64,000 bases of DNA from assembly GCA_903869675.1 (NCBI GenBank), contig CAIQAB010000011.1:62001-126000 (forward strand). Reading direction: 5' to 3'. The notes under the pieces were generated by a model, which was not told where the DNA came from, did no database searches, and saw only the letters and a program-made list of their open reading frames with translations. This document shows positions 21,275 through 33,602 of this stretch, one piece after another. This DNA is from an uncultured Verrucomicrobiota bacterium. Its GTDB lineage: Bacteria; Verrucomicrobiota; Verrucomicrobiia; Opitutales; Opitutaceae. A program made the translations under genes and the position numbers. Every line of letters begins with the position of its first letter. Position 1 is the first letter of the stretch.

Positions 21275-22900
21275 TCAACGCCCGGCGCGCGCCAACTCGG
21301 CGGCTTGCTGATACTGGGCACGGAAACGCTCGCCGAGCTCCCGGGCCAAGCGCAGTTCAGCCGTCTTATCCTTGGCTCGGAGGGCCTGCTTTATCGTGCT
21401 TGAGGCCGCGGCGTAGTCCACCGCCGAAACGTCACGCAGGGCCGCACTCGCCTCCGGCGGGCAGCCCGCGGCTGCCACCTCGCGCCATGCGGTAACGAGC
21501 TCGGGATGGGCGTCGAGGCACATCACGCGCATGATGAAACGCAGCTCCGCAAACAGCCCTGCCGTCCACTCCGGTCGGTAGACCAGCGGCTCAGCAATGC
21601 CATAAGGCGCCTCCAGCGGATCGCTGCGCAGCGCCGCCTCGCCGGGCTCGCCGTAGGCATCGCGCCGCACCGGCAGACGCCGGAGGGCATAACGCGCCGG
21701 GCCGCCCTCGGTGCCGGGTTTGCGATTCCAGAGCCGCTGCCCCTCCCTCGACATCACGAATTCGATAAAAGCCCGGGCTGGACCGGGATGGGGCGCACCT
21801 TTCAGCAAGCCAATCGGATCGACCGAAAATATCGTGCCGCCGGGCGGCGAGACATAGGCCACCCGTTCGCTGCCGGCCCGGCGAGCGAGCGTCTCGACCT
21901 GCTGGCGGCCATAGAAATCAATACACATGCCCGCTGCGCAGTTCCCCGCGGCGACGTCGACGGGGACCTTTTGAGCGCTGTCGGTGAAGTAACGCGCATT
22001 AGCGGAGATGGCCTGGAGCAAGCGCAATCCCTCGGCCCAGCCCTCCGCGACCGCCGCCGCTTCGGCCGAGCTCCGGGCCTCTTCGGTGGCAAAACGGGCG
22101 GACTCCAAACGGGCGCGGAACACCTCGTGAATTTTCTCCTGCAGCACATTCTCGAAGGCTTTATTCATCGAACCACTCTTGGTCGGATCCGCCAGCGCAA
22201 TCTGGCCCAGGTAGCGTGGATCGCGCAGATCGGCCCAGCGCACCGGCGCAGGCAGGCCGAGCCGCGCGAGTGCGTCGTGATTGTAGACGATGCCAAAGGA
22301 ACTGAGCACCGTGCCGGTCCAGCGTCCCTGCGGATCGCGGAAGTCGTCACCCGCGTGCTTCACCGGCACCACCGCCTCGTCCATCCAGTCCGGCTTGGCC
22401 TCGTCTTCGCGATAGAGCGGCACGAGGCGGCCGGCCCTGGCCTGAGATATAAAATCATAGGCGCCACCACCGAAAAAAACATCGATACCACAGCTGGCCG
22501 GGGATTCGAGAAAAGCAGCACGGGCCGCCTTGGCCTCCTCGGGCGCATCCTTGGCCTGACGACCGTCAGCGAAGGCCGCCTGCACGGTCGCGCTCCAGGG
22601 CCGTCCTAGCTGGTGAGTCCAATGGTTCTGGAAGGAGGCGACGTATTCGCCTTCAAGATAACGCGTGATCTCGCTCGTGCCCCCGATTAGGCGCCAGTCC
22701 AGCGCGACCGAGCGGCCGGTGCGGCGTTGGTAGGAGTCGCGGAAGGCGGCCTCGAATTCGTAACGGATGGCCTCATTGTGCGGCGAGATGATGACCACAG
22801 TATCATCGGCCCGGCCGGCGAACTCCGCCTTGGGGCGCAACGCGAAGGGCAAGGCCAAGACAAAGGCCAGCAGAAGGAGTAGACCGATATTTTTGCTCAT
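21275..22900 (-). CDS. ABC transporter substrate-binding protein, iron/spermidine type
   Basis: 541 residues with an N-terminal hydrophobic segment (IGLLLLLAFVLALPFAL) serving as signal peptide or anchor. VVIISPHNEAIRYEFEAAF, WTGTVLSSFGIVYNHDAL, LADPTKSGSMNKAFE and AGAPHPGPARAFIEFVMS-like stretches match periplasmic binding proteins of the Fe3+/2-aminoethylphosphonate/polyamine class. It is longer than usual (about 340), with an extended C-terminal helical part. It precedes the ATP-binding subunit by 28 bp, so they form an operon. No permease gene follows. The ligand is unknown. Confidence 0.82.
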   Translation of the reverse strand: MSKNIGLLLLLAFVLALPFALRPKAEFAGRADDTVVIISPHNEAIRYEFEAAFRDSYQRRTGRSVALDWRLIGGTSEITRYLEGEYVASFQNHWTHQLGRPWSATVQAAFADGRQAKDAPEEAKAARAAFLESPASCGIDVFFGGGAYDFISQARAGRLVPLYREDEAKPDWMDEAVVPVKHAGDDFRDPQGRWTGTVLSSFGIVYNHDALARLGLPAPVRWADLRDPRYLGQIALADPTKSGSMNKAFENVLQEKIHEVFRARLESARFATEEARSSAEAAAVAEGWAEGLRLLQAISANARYFTDSAQKVPVDVAAGNCAAGMCIDFYGRQQVETLARRAGSERVAYVSPPGGTIFSVDPIGLLKGAPHPGPARAFIEFVMSREGQRLWNRKPGTEGGPARYALRRLPVRRDAYGEPGEAALRSDPLEAPYGIAEPLVYRPEWTAGLFAELRFIMRVMCLDAHPELVTAWREVAAAGCPPEASAALRDVSAVDYAAASSTIKQALRAKDKTAELRLARELGERFRAQYQQAAELARAGR

Positions 22901-22928
22901 CGCGGGCGAGGAGTGGAGCGGGATCCGA

Positions 22929-24011
22929 TCAACGCTCCAGCACGACCACGTCCCGCACCGCGACCACCGCGTGCAGGTCGCCGGCGGCGGCGGACGAGAT
23001 TTCCCGGGGATTCAACTCGTAGACCTTCAGATTATGGGCCGAGGCACCGACGGTCGTCAGAAAACTGTATTGAGCGACCTCACCGAGGTAAACGGACTCG
23101 CCGATACGACCGCGCACGCTGTTCACCGCCTCGCCTTGCTCGCGCAGGGTCCAGCACTCGGGACGGATCGACACCGTCACGGCCGCGCCCACCGCCGGGG
23201 TGGCGGCAGCGTCCCCGAGCACACCGACGAAGCGACCGATCGGGGTATCGACCTCGGCTTCGCGACCGCGCCGGGCCGCTAGCACCCCCTCAATGAAATC
23301 CGTCTCGCCGATGAAGTGGGCGACCGTCTTGCACACCGGCCGGCCGTAGACCTCGCGTGGCGACCCGACTTGCAGGATATGACCGCCGTCGAGGATGGCC
23401 ATGCGGTCGGCGATGGAGAGGGCCTCCTTTTGGTCGTGGGTCACGTAAACGGTAGTGAGTTTAAACTCCTTGCACACCCGGCGGATCTCGGTGCGCATCT
23501 CCAGTCGGAGCTTGGCGTCGAGGTTGCTCAAGGGTTCGTCGAGCAAGAGACAACGGGGACGGATGACCAGGGCCCGTGCCAATGCCACGCGTTGCTGCTG
23601 GCCGCCGGAGAGCTGGTTGGGTTTCCGCTCGGCGTAACTCTCCATGCGCACCGAGGCCAGCGCCTCGCGCACCCGCTGCGCGATCTCCGCTTTGGCCACC
23701 TTGCGCTCGACCAGACCGAAGGCGACGTTCTCCGCCACGGTGAGGTGGGGCCAAAGGGCGTAGCTCTGGAACATCATGCCGGTATTCCGCTTGTGGGGCT
23801 CCAGCCGGGTCACGTCCTGATCGCCGAAACAGATCGAGCCGGCCTCGGGAATATAAAACCCGGCGATGCTGCGCAGCAGGGTGGTTTTGCCACATCCGCT
23901 CGGGCCGAGGAGGAAAAACAGCTCGCCCGCCTCGATGACAAGATCAAGGCCATGCAACGCGGTGGTGGACCCGAAACGTTTGGTCAGCTGCGAAATCTGG
24001 ATAGAGATCAT
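22929..24011 (-). CDS. ABC transporter ATP-binding protein (FbpC/PotA-like)
   Basis: 360 residues from ATG at 24011 (MISIQISQLTKRFGS). The nucleotide-binding domain has Walker A GPSGCGKTT, the Q loop MMFQSYALWPH, signature LSGGQQQR, Walker B CLLLDEPLSNLD and switch VYVTHDQKEAL. A C-terminal TOBE-like region (VSIRPECW, after residue 270) is typical of iron and polyamine importers. It energises uptake on the cytoplasmic side of the membrane. The downstream gene encodes the binding protein, but no membrane permease lies on either side in this window. Confidence 0.92.
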   Translation of the reverse strand: MISIQISQLTKRFGSTTALHGLDLVIEAGELFFLLGPSGCGKTTLLRSIAGFYIPEAGSICFGDQDVTRLEPHKRNTGMMFQSYALWPHLTVAENVAFGLVERKVAKAEIAQRVREALASVRMESYAERKPNQLSGGQQQRVALARALVIRPRCLLLDEPLSNLDAKLRLEMRTEIRRVCKEFKLTTVYVTHDQKEALSIADRMAILDGGHILQVGSPREVYGRPVCKTVAHFIGETDFIEGVLAARRGREAEVDTPIGRFVGVLGDAAATPAVGAAVTVSIRPECWTLREQGEAVNSVRGRIGESVYLGEVAQYSFLTTVGASAHNLKVYELNPREISSAAAGDLHAVVAVRDVVVLER

Positions 24012-24168
24012 GCGGAGGGGCGGCGAATGCCTCCAGCAAGCGCCCCGTCCCTGCTGAGTCAAAGCGTTTGCCAGAGGAAAACCGGACGCCTCGATGTCAC
24101 GCCACCGTCACCACCGGCGGCCTTGCTCCGGACCTGCGGGGCCCTCAACTTGCTCAAACATCCGCACC

Positions 24169-24753
24169 ATGCCGCCTACCATCGCGAAATCCGCCCCGTC
24201 CAATCACGCCGCGCTCGAGTCGGTCCTCGTCTCCGAGGCCGAGATCAAAAAACGCCTCAAAAAACTCGGGTCCGAGATCATGGAGCTTTACGGCGAGCAG
24301 GAGATCACGGTCATCGCGGTGATCAATGGCGCCATCCTCTTCACCGCCGATCTGCTTCGTCACATCGACAACCCCATCCGCTTGGATTGCATCCGCATCT
24401 CCAGCTACCGCAACGAGACGAGGTCCACCGACAAACCGCAGGTGCTGGGTAATCTCTCCCTCGACCTCTCGAACCGCCACGTGCTGCTGATCGACGACAT
24501 CCTCGACACCGGCAAAACCCTTTCGCTCATCGTTTCGATGATCCAGAAACTCCACCCAGCCAGCGTGCGCACCTGCGTGCTGCTGGACAAACGCGGCCGC
24601 CGCGAGGTGGAGTTCGAGGCCGATTTCGTGGGCTTCCAGATCCCGGATAAATTTGTCGTAGGCTATGGTCTCGATTTCGCCGAGCGCTACCGCAACTTGC
24701 CCTGCATCGGCGTGCTCAAGCCGCACCTGCAAAATCCTCCCGAGTGGGCCTGA
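24169..24753 (+). CDS. hpt: Hypoxanthine phosphoribosyltransferase
   Basis: 194 residues from ATG at 24169; an upstream ATG at 24094 would add 25 basic residues outside the family. The PRPP-binding signature is [32 protein letters not shown] and [16 protein letters not shown] are also family marks. It salvages hypoxanthine or guanine with PRPP to IMP or GMP in the cytoplasm. It is divergent from the ABC ATPase gene and followed by a dispersed repeat. Confidence 0.93.
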   Translation: MPPTIAKSAPSNHAALESVLVSEAEIKKRLKKLGSEIMELYGEQEITVIAVINGAILFTADLLRHIDNPIRLDCIRISSYRNETRSTDKPQVLGNLSLDLSNRHVLLIDDILDTGKTLSLIVSMIQKLHPASVRTCVLLDKRGRREVEFEADFVGFQIPDKFVVGYGLDFAERYRNLPCIGVLKPHLQNPPEWA

Positions 24754-24825
24754 GCCGCTGTCCTAGGCTGCAAACCCGGTAGCTGCGAGCGCACTCGCTG
24801 TGGCCGGCCCCAAACCTTCAGCCAT

Positions 24826-24885
24826 TAATCACAGATATCACAGACGGGAACGGATTCATCGGTTGTATCCGTGAAATCCGTGGTG
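24826..24885. repeat. CACGGAT-type palindromic dispersed repeat (diverged)
   Basis: TAATCACAGATATCACAGA on the left and ATCCGTGAAATCCGTGG on the right form diverged arms of the same family as the repeat at 9006-9074. It lies in the gap between the 3' ends of hpt and glgB. Confidence 0.65.
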
Positions 24886-24927
24886 AAAAATCTGGTTCCT
24901 AAAACTCGATTATCCCGGCCGTGAATA

Positions 24928-27156
<2,229 letters not shown>

Positions 27157-27282
27157 AGCGGGCGGATCAGATCATGTAAGTTTGCGACGAAGTGGCCTTT
27201 CGACCCTAGCCGCTGCCGTGCCGGGCGCGAGACCGGAAGCGGGCGGCGGGGAAGTTGCCACCTGGGCCCGATCGGCCCGCGA

Positions 27283-30057
27283 TCAGCCGGTGTTCTTCAA
27301 GCCGCCGGAGATGCCGTTGATGGTGAGTTCAACCACGCGCCGGGTGGCTTGCTCGGCCTCCGAATCGAGCCCGCCGGCGCGCAGGCGGCGCAGCATCTCC
27401 ACCTGGAGATAGTTAAGCGGGTCGATGTAGGGATTGCGCAGCTCGACCGACTTCAGAAGCACAGGCTCACGCGCCAACAAACGACGCTGGCCGGTGATGG
27501 CGAGGATGGCCGCCTCGGCTCGATTGAATTCAGCTTCGAGAATACCGAGCATGCGGGCGCGGAGCTTCGGGTCCTCAACCAGGGAGGCGTAGAGCCGGGC
27601 GATACCCATGTCGGCCTTGCGCATGGTCAACTGGGCGTTGTCGATCAGCGTCTGGAAAAACGGCCACTCGGCGTGCATCTCGCGCAAAAGATCCCGGCCC
27701 GCGCGTCCACGTTTCAAGAGCGGCTCGAGCGCCGAGCCCAAGCCATACCATCCGGGGAAATTAAACCGGCTCTGCATCCAGGAAAAAACCCACGGAATGG
27801 CGCGCAGGTCGGCGACGCTCTGGGTGGCGCGCCGGAAGGTCGGGCGCGAACCGAGCTTGAGGTTGCTGATCTCGTCGATGGGGGTGGCCTGCTTCCAGAA
27901 CGCGATGAAATCGGGTTCGTTGTGCACGAGTTTTTTGTAGGCGGCGAAGCCGGTCGCGCTCATCCGGTCCATCGCCTCCTGCCACTCCGTCTTTATCGCC
28001 GCAGGCCGCTCGGCCGCCTGAATGCCCAGCATGACGCCGTAAGTCATCTGCTCCAGGATGCGATGGGCGAGCTCGGGGTCGTGATAGCGGGTCGAGAGCA
28101 CCTCGCCCTGCTCGGTCACGCGGATGCCGCCGTCGCGGAGCGCCACGGGCTGGGCGAGGATGGCCTTGGCCGCCGGGCCGCCCCCGCGCGCAATGGAGCC
28201 GCCGCGCCCATGGAAAAGCGTCACCCGCACGCCGTGTTCCTGACAGACCCCGGCGATGGCCGCCTGAGCCTTAAAGAGCGCCCAGTTGGCGGTAAGGTAG
28301 CCGCAGTCCTTGTTGGAATCGGAATAGCCCAGCATCACATGCTGGTGTCCGGCTTGGGTGGCGAGGATGGGGGCGTAAGCCGGGTGAGTGAATAACTCCG
28401 CGAGCACGCGCGGGGCGCTGTCCAGGTCTTCCAAGGTCTCAAAAAGGGGCGCAATCGGCAGCTCGACCCCGCCTAGGCGCATGAGCAGCGCGACCTCCAG
28501 CAGATCGGAAACATCCGTCGTCATGCTGATAATATAGATTCCCAGACAATCCGGCCCCAGCAGGCCGCGAGCCCGGCCGGCCAAGACAAGCGGCTCCACC
28601 ACGTGCCGGGTGGCGGGGGAAAAAGATGCCAGCTCCTCGACCGAGAGTGCCTTGGCCCCCGGCAGGCGAGCAGCGAGGACTTCACGACGTTGCGACTCAG
28701 GAATGCGGACGTAATCCGAACGCCCGAGCAGCTCGGCCACCGCCGCTTCATGGGGTCCAGAATGCTGGCGCAGGTCCAGCCGCGCGGTGTGTAAACCGAA
28801 GACATCGAGCCGGGCCAGGCTGTCGCGTAATTCACCGCCGGCGAGGATGGCTCCGCGGCCGGCGGAAAGGCTCTCAGCGAGAACACCAAGGATCTCCCGG
28901 ACATCCTCGGTGCAGAGCATGGGCTCCTCCAGCGCGGACTCCGGCAGCGACATCACCCCGGGGACACGACGCACAGCGGTTTCCAGACGCTCATGTAGCC
29001 CGGCAAGGACCAAACGGTAAGGCTCGTGCGGATAACGTTTGGTCAAAAGCTCCACCCGCTTGGATAGATGACGGTTTTCGCGCAGGAGTTTCCGCATCTC
29101 GGCCGTGATGGTTTCACGGCGGTCCGAGACCGTGAGACTGCGGCCCAACTCACGCACGTCACTGGCCAGCTTCCGCATGGCGAGGAGCCGGTGGAGCTCG
29201 AGCACCTCTTGGGTAACGCCGGCGGTGACATTAGGATTACCATCCCGATCGCCGCCGATCCAGGAGCCGAAGGTGAGCCAGCGGGCCGGGGAGCGAACCC
29301 CTGGGTAATGCCTAGAAAGGGCGCGGCGGAGGTCATCCTGCAAACGGGGCAGGGCCTCGTAGAGGGTGGTGTCGAAATACCACAAACCCGTCTTGGCCTC
29401 GTCGGTGACGAGCGGCCGCTCAACTCGGCTGCGGTCGGTCAGCCAAAGGGACGCAATCTCGCGCTCCACGGCGGCCGGATCGCCCAGCTGACCGGGAACC
29501 TGCCCGACGTCGCGCTGGAGCAAATGGGCCAGACGGCGCAGCTTGGTTAGCAACGTGCGGCGTTTCGACTCCGTGGGATGCGCGGTAAAAACCAACTCGA
29601 TGCGCATGCGGTCGAGCAAGGCCTGCATGGAATCTGGTGAGGTGCCCCGCGCCTTCAATTCGGCCACCGCGGATTCGATGGATTCGCGCAAGGGAGGCAC
29701 GGCCGCCTCGGCGCGGGCCACGGCCGCCCGGCGGCGACGAAGCAGCAAAATGCGGAAGTTTTCCTCGGCCAGATTTACCAGCTCGAAATAAAGCGTAAAG
29801 GCCATCGCTTGGCTAAAGGCCTCCGCTGGGGTGAGGGCCGCGACCGCCTGAGTCAGCGCCAAGCCCGCGGCGGCATCACCTCCGCGGGCCGCCTTCGCTA
29901 GACGGCGCAACTGCTCCACCCGCACCAAGGTCTCCGGCCCCTCCAGCCGGGTAATCACCCGACCAAGGGCGGAGCCCAGCGCGCGCACTTCGGCACGCAG
30001 ACTGGAGATTTCTTTTAATGCGGTGGACGAGGCGGTGGACGAGGCTTTGCGGGCCAT
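27283..30057 (-). CDS. ppc: Phosphoenolpyruvate carboxylase
   Basis: 924 residues from ATG at 30057 (MARKASSTASS); an upstream in-frame start at 30192 adds unrelated residues. It carboxylates phosphoenolpyruvate to oxaloacetate. The catalytic His is in VFTAHPTESKRRT, the conserved Lys in YSDSNKDCGY, and FHGRGGSIARGGGP is the glycine-rich loop. The C-terminal NG is that of the family. It is a cytoplasmic, anaplerotic enzyme. It is divergent from lptD, with about 150 bp between starts. Confidence 0.97.
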   Translation of the reverse strand: MARKASSTASSTALKEISSLRAEVRALGSALGRVITRLEGPETLVRVEQLRRLAKAARGGDAAAGLALTQAVAALTPAEAFSQAMAFTLYFELVNLAEENFRILLLRRRRAAVARAEAAVPPLRESIESAVAELKARGTSPDSMQALLDRMRIELVFTAHPTESKRRTLLTKLRRLAHLLQRDVGQVPGQLGDPAAVEREIASLWLTDRSRVERPLVTDEAKTGLWYFDTTLYEALPRLQDDLRRALSRHYPGVRSPARWLTFGSWIGGDRDGNPNVTAGVTQEVLELHRLLAMRKLASDVRELGRSLTVSDRRETITAEMRKLLRENRHLSKRVELLTKRYPHEPYRLVLAGLHERLETAVRRVPGVMSLPESALEEPMLCTEDVREILGVLAESLSAGRGAILAGGELRDSLARLDVFGLHTARLDLRQHSGPHEAAVAELLGRSDYVRIPESQRREVLAARLPGAKALSVEELASFSPATRHVVEPLVLAGRARGLLGPDCLGIYIISMTTDVSDLLEVALLMRLGGVELPIAPLFETLEDLDSAPRVLAELFTHPAYAPILATQAGHQHVMLGYSDSNKDCGYLTANWALFKAQAAIAGVCQEHGVRVTLFHGRGGSIARGGGPAAKAILAQPVALRDGGIRVTEQGEVLSTRYHDPELAHRILEQMTYGVMLGIQAAERPAAIKTEWQEAMDRMSATGFAAYKKLVHNEPDFIAFWKQATPIDEISNLKLGSRPTFRRATQSVADLRAIPWVFSWMQSRFNFPGWYGLGSALEPLLKRGRAGRDLLREMHAEWPFFQTLIDNAQLTMRKADMGIARLYASLVEDPKLRARMLGILEAEFNRAEAAILAITGQRRLLAREPVLLKSVELRNPYIDPLNYLQVEMLRRLRAGGLDSEAEQATRRVVELTINGISGGLKNTG

Positions 30058-30209
30058 GGTGTTAGATAATAAGGCGGCGAGGCGCGCGGACCTTGGCCCG
30101 CCCCGCCAAACGCTGAAAGCGAAAAGTGGGCCAAACCACGACTTACGCCTTAGCCTACCGCGCAACGGGGGCTTGCCTGCCCCCGGCGGCACGTTTTGCT
30201 GCCCCCCTT

Positions 30210-32345
30210 GTGACCCTCCGCTTCGCCCCTCTTGTCGCCGTTCTGTCGCTCGCCTTATCGCGCCTCGTCGCCGCCGAGCCCTCCATCCTGCCCCAACTCA
30301 CCGCCAAAAGCACCCGGATCACCGATCAGGAATCCATTTTCAGCGGCGAGGCACGGCTCGCGCACAAGGATGTCGTGCTCTACGCTGACGAAGTCGTCTA
30401 CCGGAACCAAGACCGGGTCGCCATCGCCCGAGGCAACGTGATTTTTATCCGCGGCGCCCAGCGCCTGGTGAGCGAAGAGATCACCTACCACCTCGATGAC
30501 CAGACCTTCAGCGTGGGGCGTTTCCGCGCCGGCCAAGGCACCCTCTTCGCCTCGGGAGCTCACGCCGAAGGCACGCAAAAAAATCTCGCGGTAAACGACG
30601 CCGCCGTCACCTACGGCGAGCCCGACCCGCTGAGCCCGACCATCCGCGCCAGGACCTTCCGATACACCGAAGCAGAAAACCCGGCCGATTCCGTCGCCCG
30701 AGTCGAGGGCGCCCGCCTAGGCGTCGGCTCAACCAATATTCTGCCCTTACCCACTTTTTCGGAAACACCGCAAGACCCCGCCATCGCCGGACTAGAGGCC
30801 CGCGCCGGTTTCAGCGGGAATCTCGGCGGCGAACTCAGTCTCGGCGCGACCACCTCCATCACCCCTGCCGTGCGCCTCGGCGGCGATCTCGGGCTCTTCA
30901 CCAAACGCGGTGCCCTGCTCGGCCCCATCGGAAACTACGATACCCGTGGCGCCGAGGGCCTCGGCGCCAAAGGGCGCTTCCGCACCGGCTTTATTCAGGA
31001 TCAGGGCGACCCCGGCACTGATATCCGGGGCGACGCGATCCGCAACGAACGCGGCTATGTCGAGTGGCAACACCAGCAGGCAATCGCCCCGGGCCTCGAT
31101 CTCGCCGGTCAGGTTTACTACTGGTCGGACTCCTACGTCACCCGTGACTTTCGCTCCGACGACTTCACCCGCCTGCAAACACCCGACACCTGGTTCGAGG
31201 CAACCAAGGCCGGCGACAACTTCGTCGTCTCCCTGTTTACCCGCGTCCGGGTAAATGACTACGCCCTCGTCCAGGAACGCCTGCCCGAGCTGCGTTTCGA
31301 CGGCCTGCCGGTCGAGATCGGCGCAGGCATCTACCACCGCATCAACGCCGGCGTCGCCATCCTGAAGGAAGACGACCCCTTGACCGACATCACCACCCGC
31401 AGCCAGCGCGCCGACCTCTACTACGGCGCCTACCGCCCCTTCTCGCCCCGCGAGTGGTTCTCGATCACACCTCTGGTCGGCGGGCGAGTCACCCATTACC
31501 AGCGCACCAACCCCGGCGCCAGCGAAGGGCAGTATACCCGCGCCCTCGGCGAGGCCGGCTTCGACGCCAAACTCTTCGAGACCAGCGCCACTTGGGATTA
31601 CAAAAACCAGCGCTGGGCCATCGACGGGCTGCGCCACATCGTCACCCCGACCGTCGCCTACCGCCTGAGCCCCGCCGCCGACATCGGACGCGGCGCCATC
31701 CCCCGCATCGACGACGATCCGTTTAACACCTATCTCCGCCCGCTCGGCCTCGCCGACCGCCGCGATACCGACCGCCTGCCCGCGTTAAACACCTTCCGCC
31801 TCGGCCTCGCCAACACACTCCAAACCCGCGATCAGACCCACGGCTCGCGCGACCTCGCCCGGCTCGATCTCGCCGTCGATCAATACGCCGGCGCCGAGAC
31901 CGCCGCCACCGACAACCACCGCCGTGACCGCACCGACGTGCACGCCTTTGCCGCCCTTCAGCCCGCGCGCTGGCTGCGTTTCGACCTCTACGAGCGCCAG
32001 ACCGTGCAGACCGGCACCATGCAAGAACTCAACACCGGCCTGACGCTGAAGGATGCCAATGTCTGGAGCCTCCGCGTCGGCACCCACTACCTCGCCGACC
32101 CCGTCTCCATCCGCGAGATCCAGGAATACACTGCCGCCTACGGCCTGCGCCTGAGCGAGATCTACTCGATTCTCGCCCGCGTGCGCTTCGATTCGCGCAC
32201 TGGAGATTTCACTGAACAAGCCCTGACACTCAGCCAGCGCCTCTCTCGTTTCTGGACTTTGAATTACCAATTTACCGCCTACGACGGCCCGCGCCGTGAA
32301 GAAGATTTTGGCTTCGCCATCAGCATCGAGAGTGCGGGGTTTTAA
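30210..32345 (+). CDS. lptD: LPS-assembly protein LptD (OstA)
   Basis: About 711 residues. GTG at 30210 is chosen because it gives a compact signal peptide (LRFAPLVAVLSLALSRLVAA, cleaved near AEPS); GTG at 30126 is the alternative. An N-terminal OstA beta-jellyroll (TDQESIFSGEARLAHKD, DEVVYRNQDRVAIARGNV) is followed by a long beta-barrel region with alternating strands and the C-terminal LptD signature area around YQRTNPGASEG. It inserts LPS at the outer surface of the outer membrane. The usual intramolecular cysteines of the E. coli protein are not seen, as in several other phyla. Presence implies an LPS-bearing outer membrane. Confidence 0.85.
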   Translation: MTLRFAPLVAVLSLALSRLVAAEPSILPQLTAKSTRITDQESIFSGEARLAHKDVVLYADEVVYRNQDRVAIARGNVIFIRGAQRLVSEEITYHLDDQTFSVGRFRAGQGTLFASGAHAEGTQKNLAVNDAAVTYGEPDPLSPTIRARTFRYTEAENPADSVARVEGARLGVGSTNILPLPTFSETPQDPAIAGLEARAGFSGNLGGELSLGATTSITPAVRLGGDLGLFTKRGALLGPIGNYDTRGAEGLGAKGRFRTGFIQDQGDPGTDIRGDAIRNERGYVEWQHQQAIAPGLDLAGQVYYWSDSYVTRDFRSDDFTRLQTPDTWFEATKAGDNFVVSLFTRVRVNDYALVQERLPELRFDGLPVEIGAGIYHRINAGVAILKEDDPLTDITTRSQRADLYYGAYRPFSPREWFSITPLVGGRVTHYQRTNPGASEGQYTRALGEAGFDAKLFETSATWDYKNQRWAIDGLRHIVTPTVAYRLSPAADIGRGAIPRIDDDPFNTYLRPLGLADRRDTDRLPALNTFRLGLANTLQTRDQTHGSRDLARLDLAVDQYAGAETAATDNHRRDRTDVHAFAALQPARWLRFDLYERQTVQTGTMQELNTGLTLKDANVWSLRVGTHYLADPVSIREIQEYTAAYGLRLSEIYSILARVRFDSRTGDFTEQALTLSQRLSRFWTLNYQFTAYDGPRREEDFGFAISIESAGF

Positions 32346-32369
32346 CCCATCCGCCCCGATCCAACACGC

Positions 32370-33548
32370 GTGAGCGTAGCCCATAACCAGCTCCGCGTCG
32401 CCCGCGAGCTCTGGAAACGCCTTCACCCCCTCGACCGGGGCGTGCCCGCGCGCCTGCAAACCCTGCTGTCTGACCGCCGCTTTGGCTCCCGCGATCGTCG
32501 CCTTTACCGCGAATTACTCTTCACCGCCTTGCGCCACGCCCGCCCGCTGGCCGAACTCCCGGGGCTCGACGATCTCGGTTGGGCCACCTGGCTAGCCGCC
32601 GCCTGCGCCGTCTCGCGCGAAACCGAGGCCTTCCGCGCTGCCTTCGCCCCGGGCAACCCACCCAAGCAACCCCACCCAATCGACCTCGTCCCGCCTTGGT
32701 TTTCCAACGAGGTAGACGCCGGCGCCCCCGCCCGCGAGGTAGCGTCCGCCCTGCTCGCCAGGGCTCCCGTCTGGGTCCGCCTGGATCCCGCGCACGCCGA
32801 CGAGGTCCACGCCGAATGGGACGCGCGCGGCTGGGCCGCCCTACCCCACCCCGTCCTAACCGCCGCCCGCCGCCTCCAGCCGGAGACCGGAGTCACCGCC
32901 TGCGCCGCGTATCTGAACGGACATTACGAGGTCCAGGATCTCGGCTCCCAGACCCTGCTCGCCGCTCTCGACCTGTCCACCCGCAGCCCGGGTCCGCGCT
33001 GGCTCGATGCTTGCGCCGGCGCCGGCGGCAAAACTCTCCAGCTCGCCGCCTTGCTCGGCCCCTCCGCCCGCATCGATGCCTCTGATGTGCGCCCCGCCGC
33101 CCTAGCCGAGTTGCGTGCGCGCGCCGCCCGCGCGGGCCTCGCCAGCCGCATCCGCACCCTCCCCCGCGCCGCCGCCGCCGAGCTCTACGATGGCGTGCTG
33201 GTGGACGCCCCCTGCTCGGGGAGCGGCACCTGGCGCCGCGCCCCACACCTCATGGCCTGCACTGGCGAAACCGAACTAGCCGCCGCCGCCCGCCTCCAAA
33301 CCCTCATTCTGGCCGAGTCCGCCGCGAACGTCCGCCCCGGCGGCCTGCTCGTCTACGCCACCTGCTCCATCGCCCGGGTCGAAAACGAAGACGTTGCCGC
33401 CGCCTTTCTCACCGCCCATCGCGACCAATTCTCGGCCGAACCCTCCGCCCTCGACCTGGGTTTCCCCCGCCTTGCCCACGGCTTGGCCATCACCCCAGGA
33501 CGCTGGGACAACGACGGCTTTTACCTCGCCGTTTTTCGCCGCCGCTGA
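32370..33548 (+). CDS. RsmB/RsmF-type rRNA (cytosine-5-)-methyltransferase
   Basis: 392 residues from a GTG start 24 bp after lptD. The N-terminal helical region resembles the RsmB RNA-binding domain. The SAM-binding motif DACAGAGGKTLQLA, motif IV VDAPCSGSGTWRR (catalytic base Cys) and motif VI YATCSIARVENE (nucleophile Cys) are all present. It methylates cytosine at C5 in rRNA, most likely 16S. Position relative to lptD suggests co-transcription without functional linkage. Confidence 0.9.
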   Translation: MSVAHNQLRVARELWKRLHPLDRGVPARLQTLLSDRRFGSRDRRLYRELLFTALRHARPLAELPGLDDLGWATWLAAACAVSRETEAFRAAFAPGNPPKQPHPIDLVPPWFSNEVDAGAPAREVASALLARAPVWVRLDPAHADEVHAEWDARGWAALPHPVLTAARRLQPETGVTACAAYLNGHYEVQDLGSQTLLAALDLSTRSPGPRWLDACAGAGGKTLQLAALLGPSARIDASDVRPAALAELRARAARAGLASRIRTLPRAAAAELYDGVLVDAPCSGSGTWRRAPHLMACTGETELAAAARLQTLILAESAANVRPGGLLVYATCSIARVENEDVAAAFLTAHRDQFSAEPSALDLGFPRLAHGLAITPGRWDNDGFYLAVFRRR

Positions 33549-33602
33549 CGCGCGTTTCCCCTTGCCGGAGCCGCGCCGCCACCAAGCATTGATTGCCGCA
33601 CC

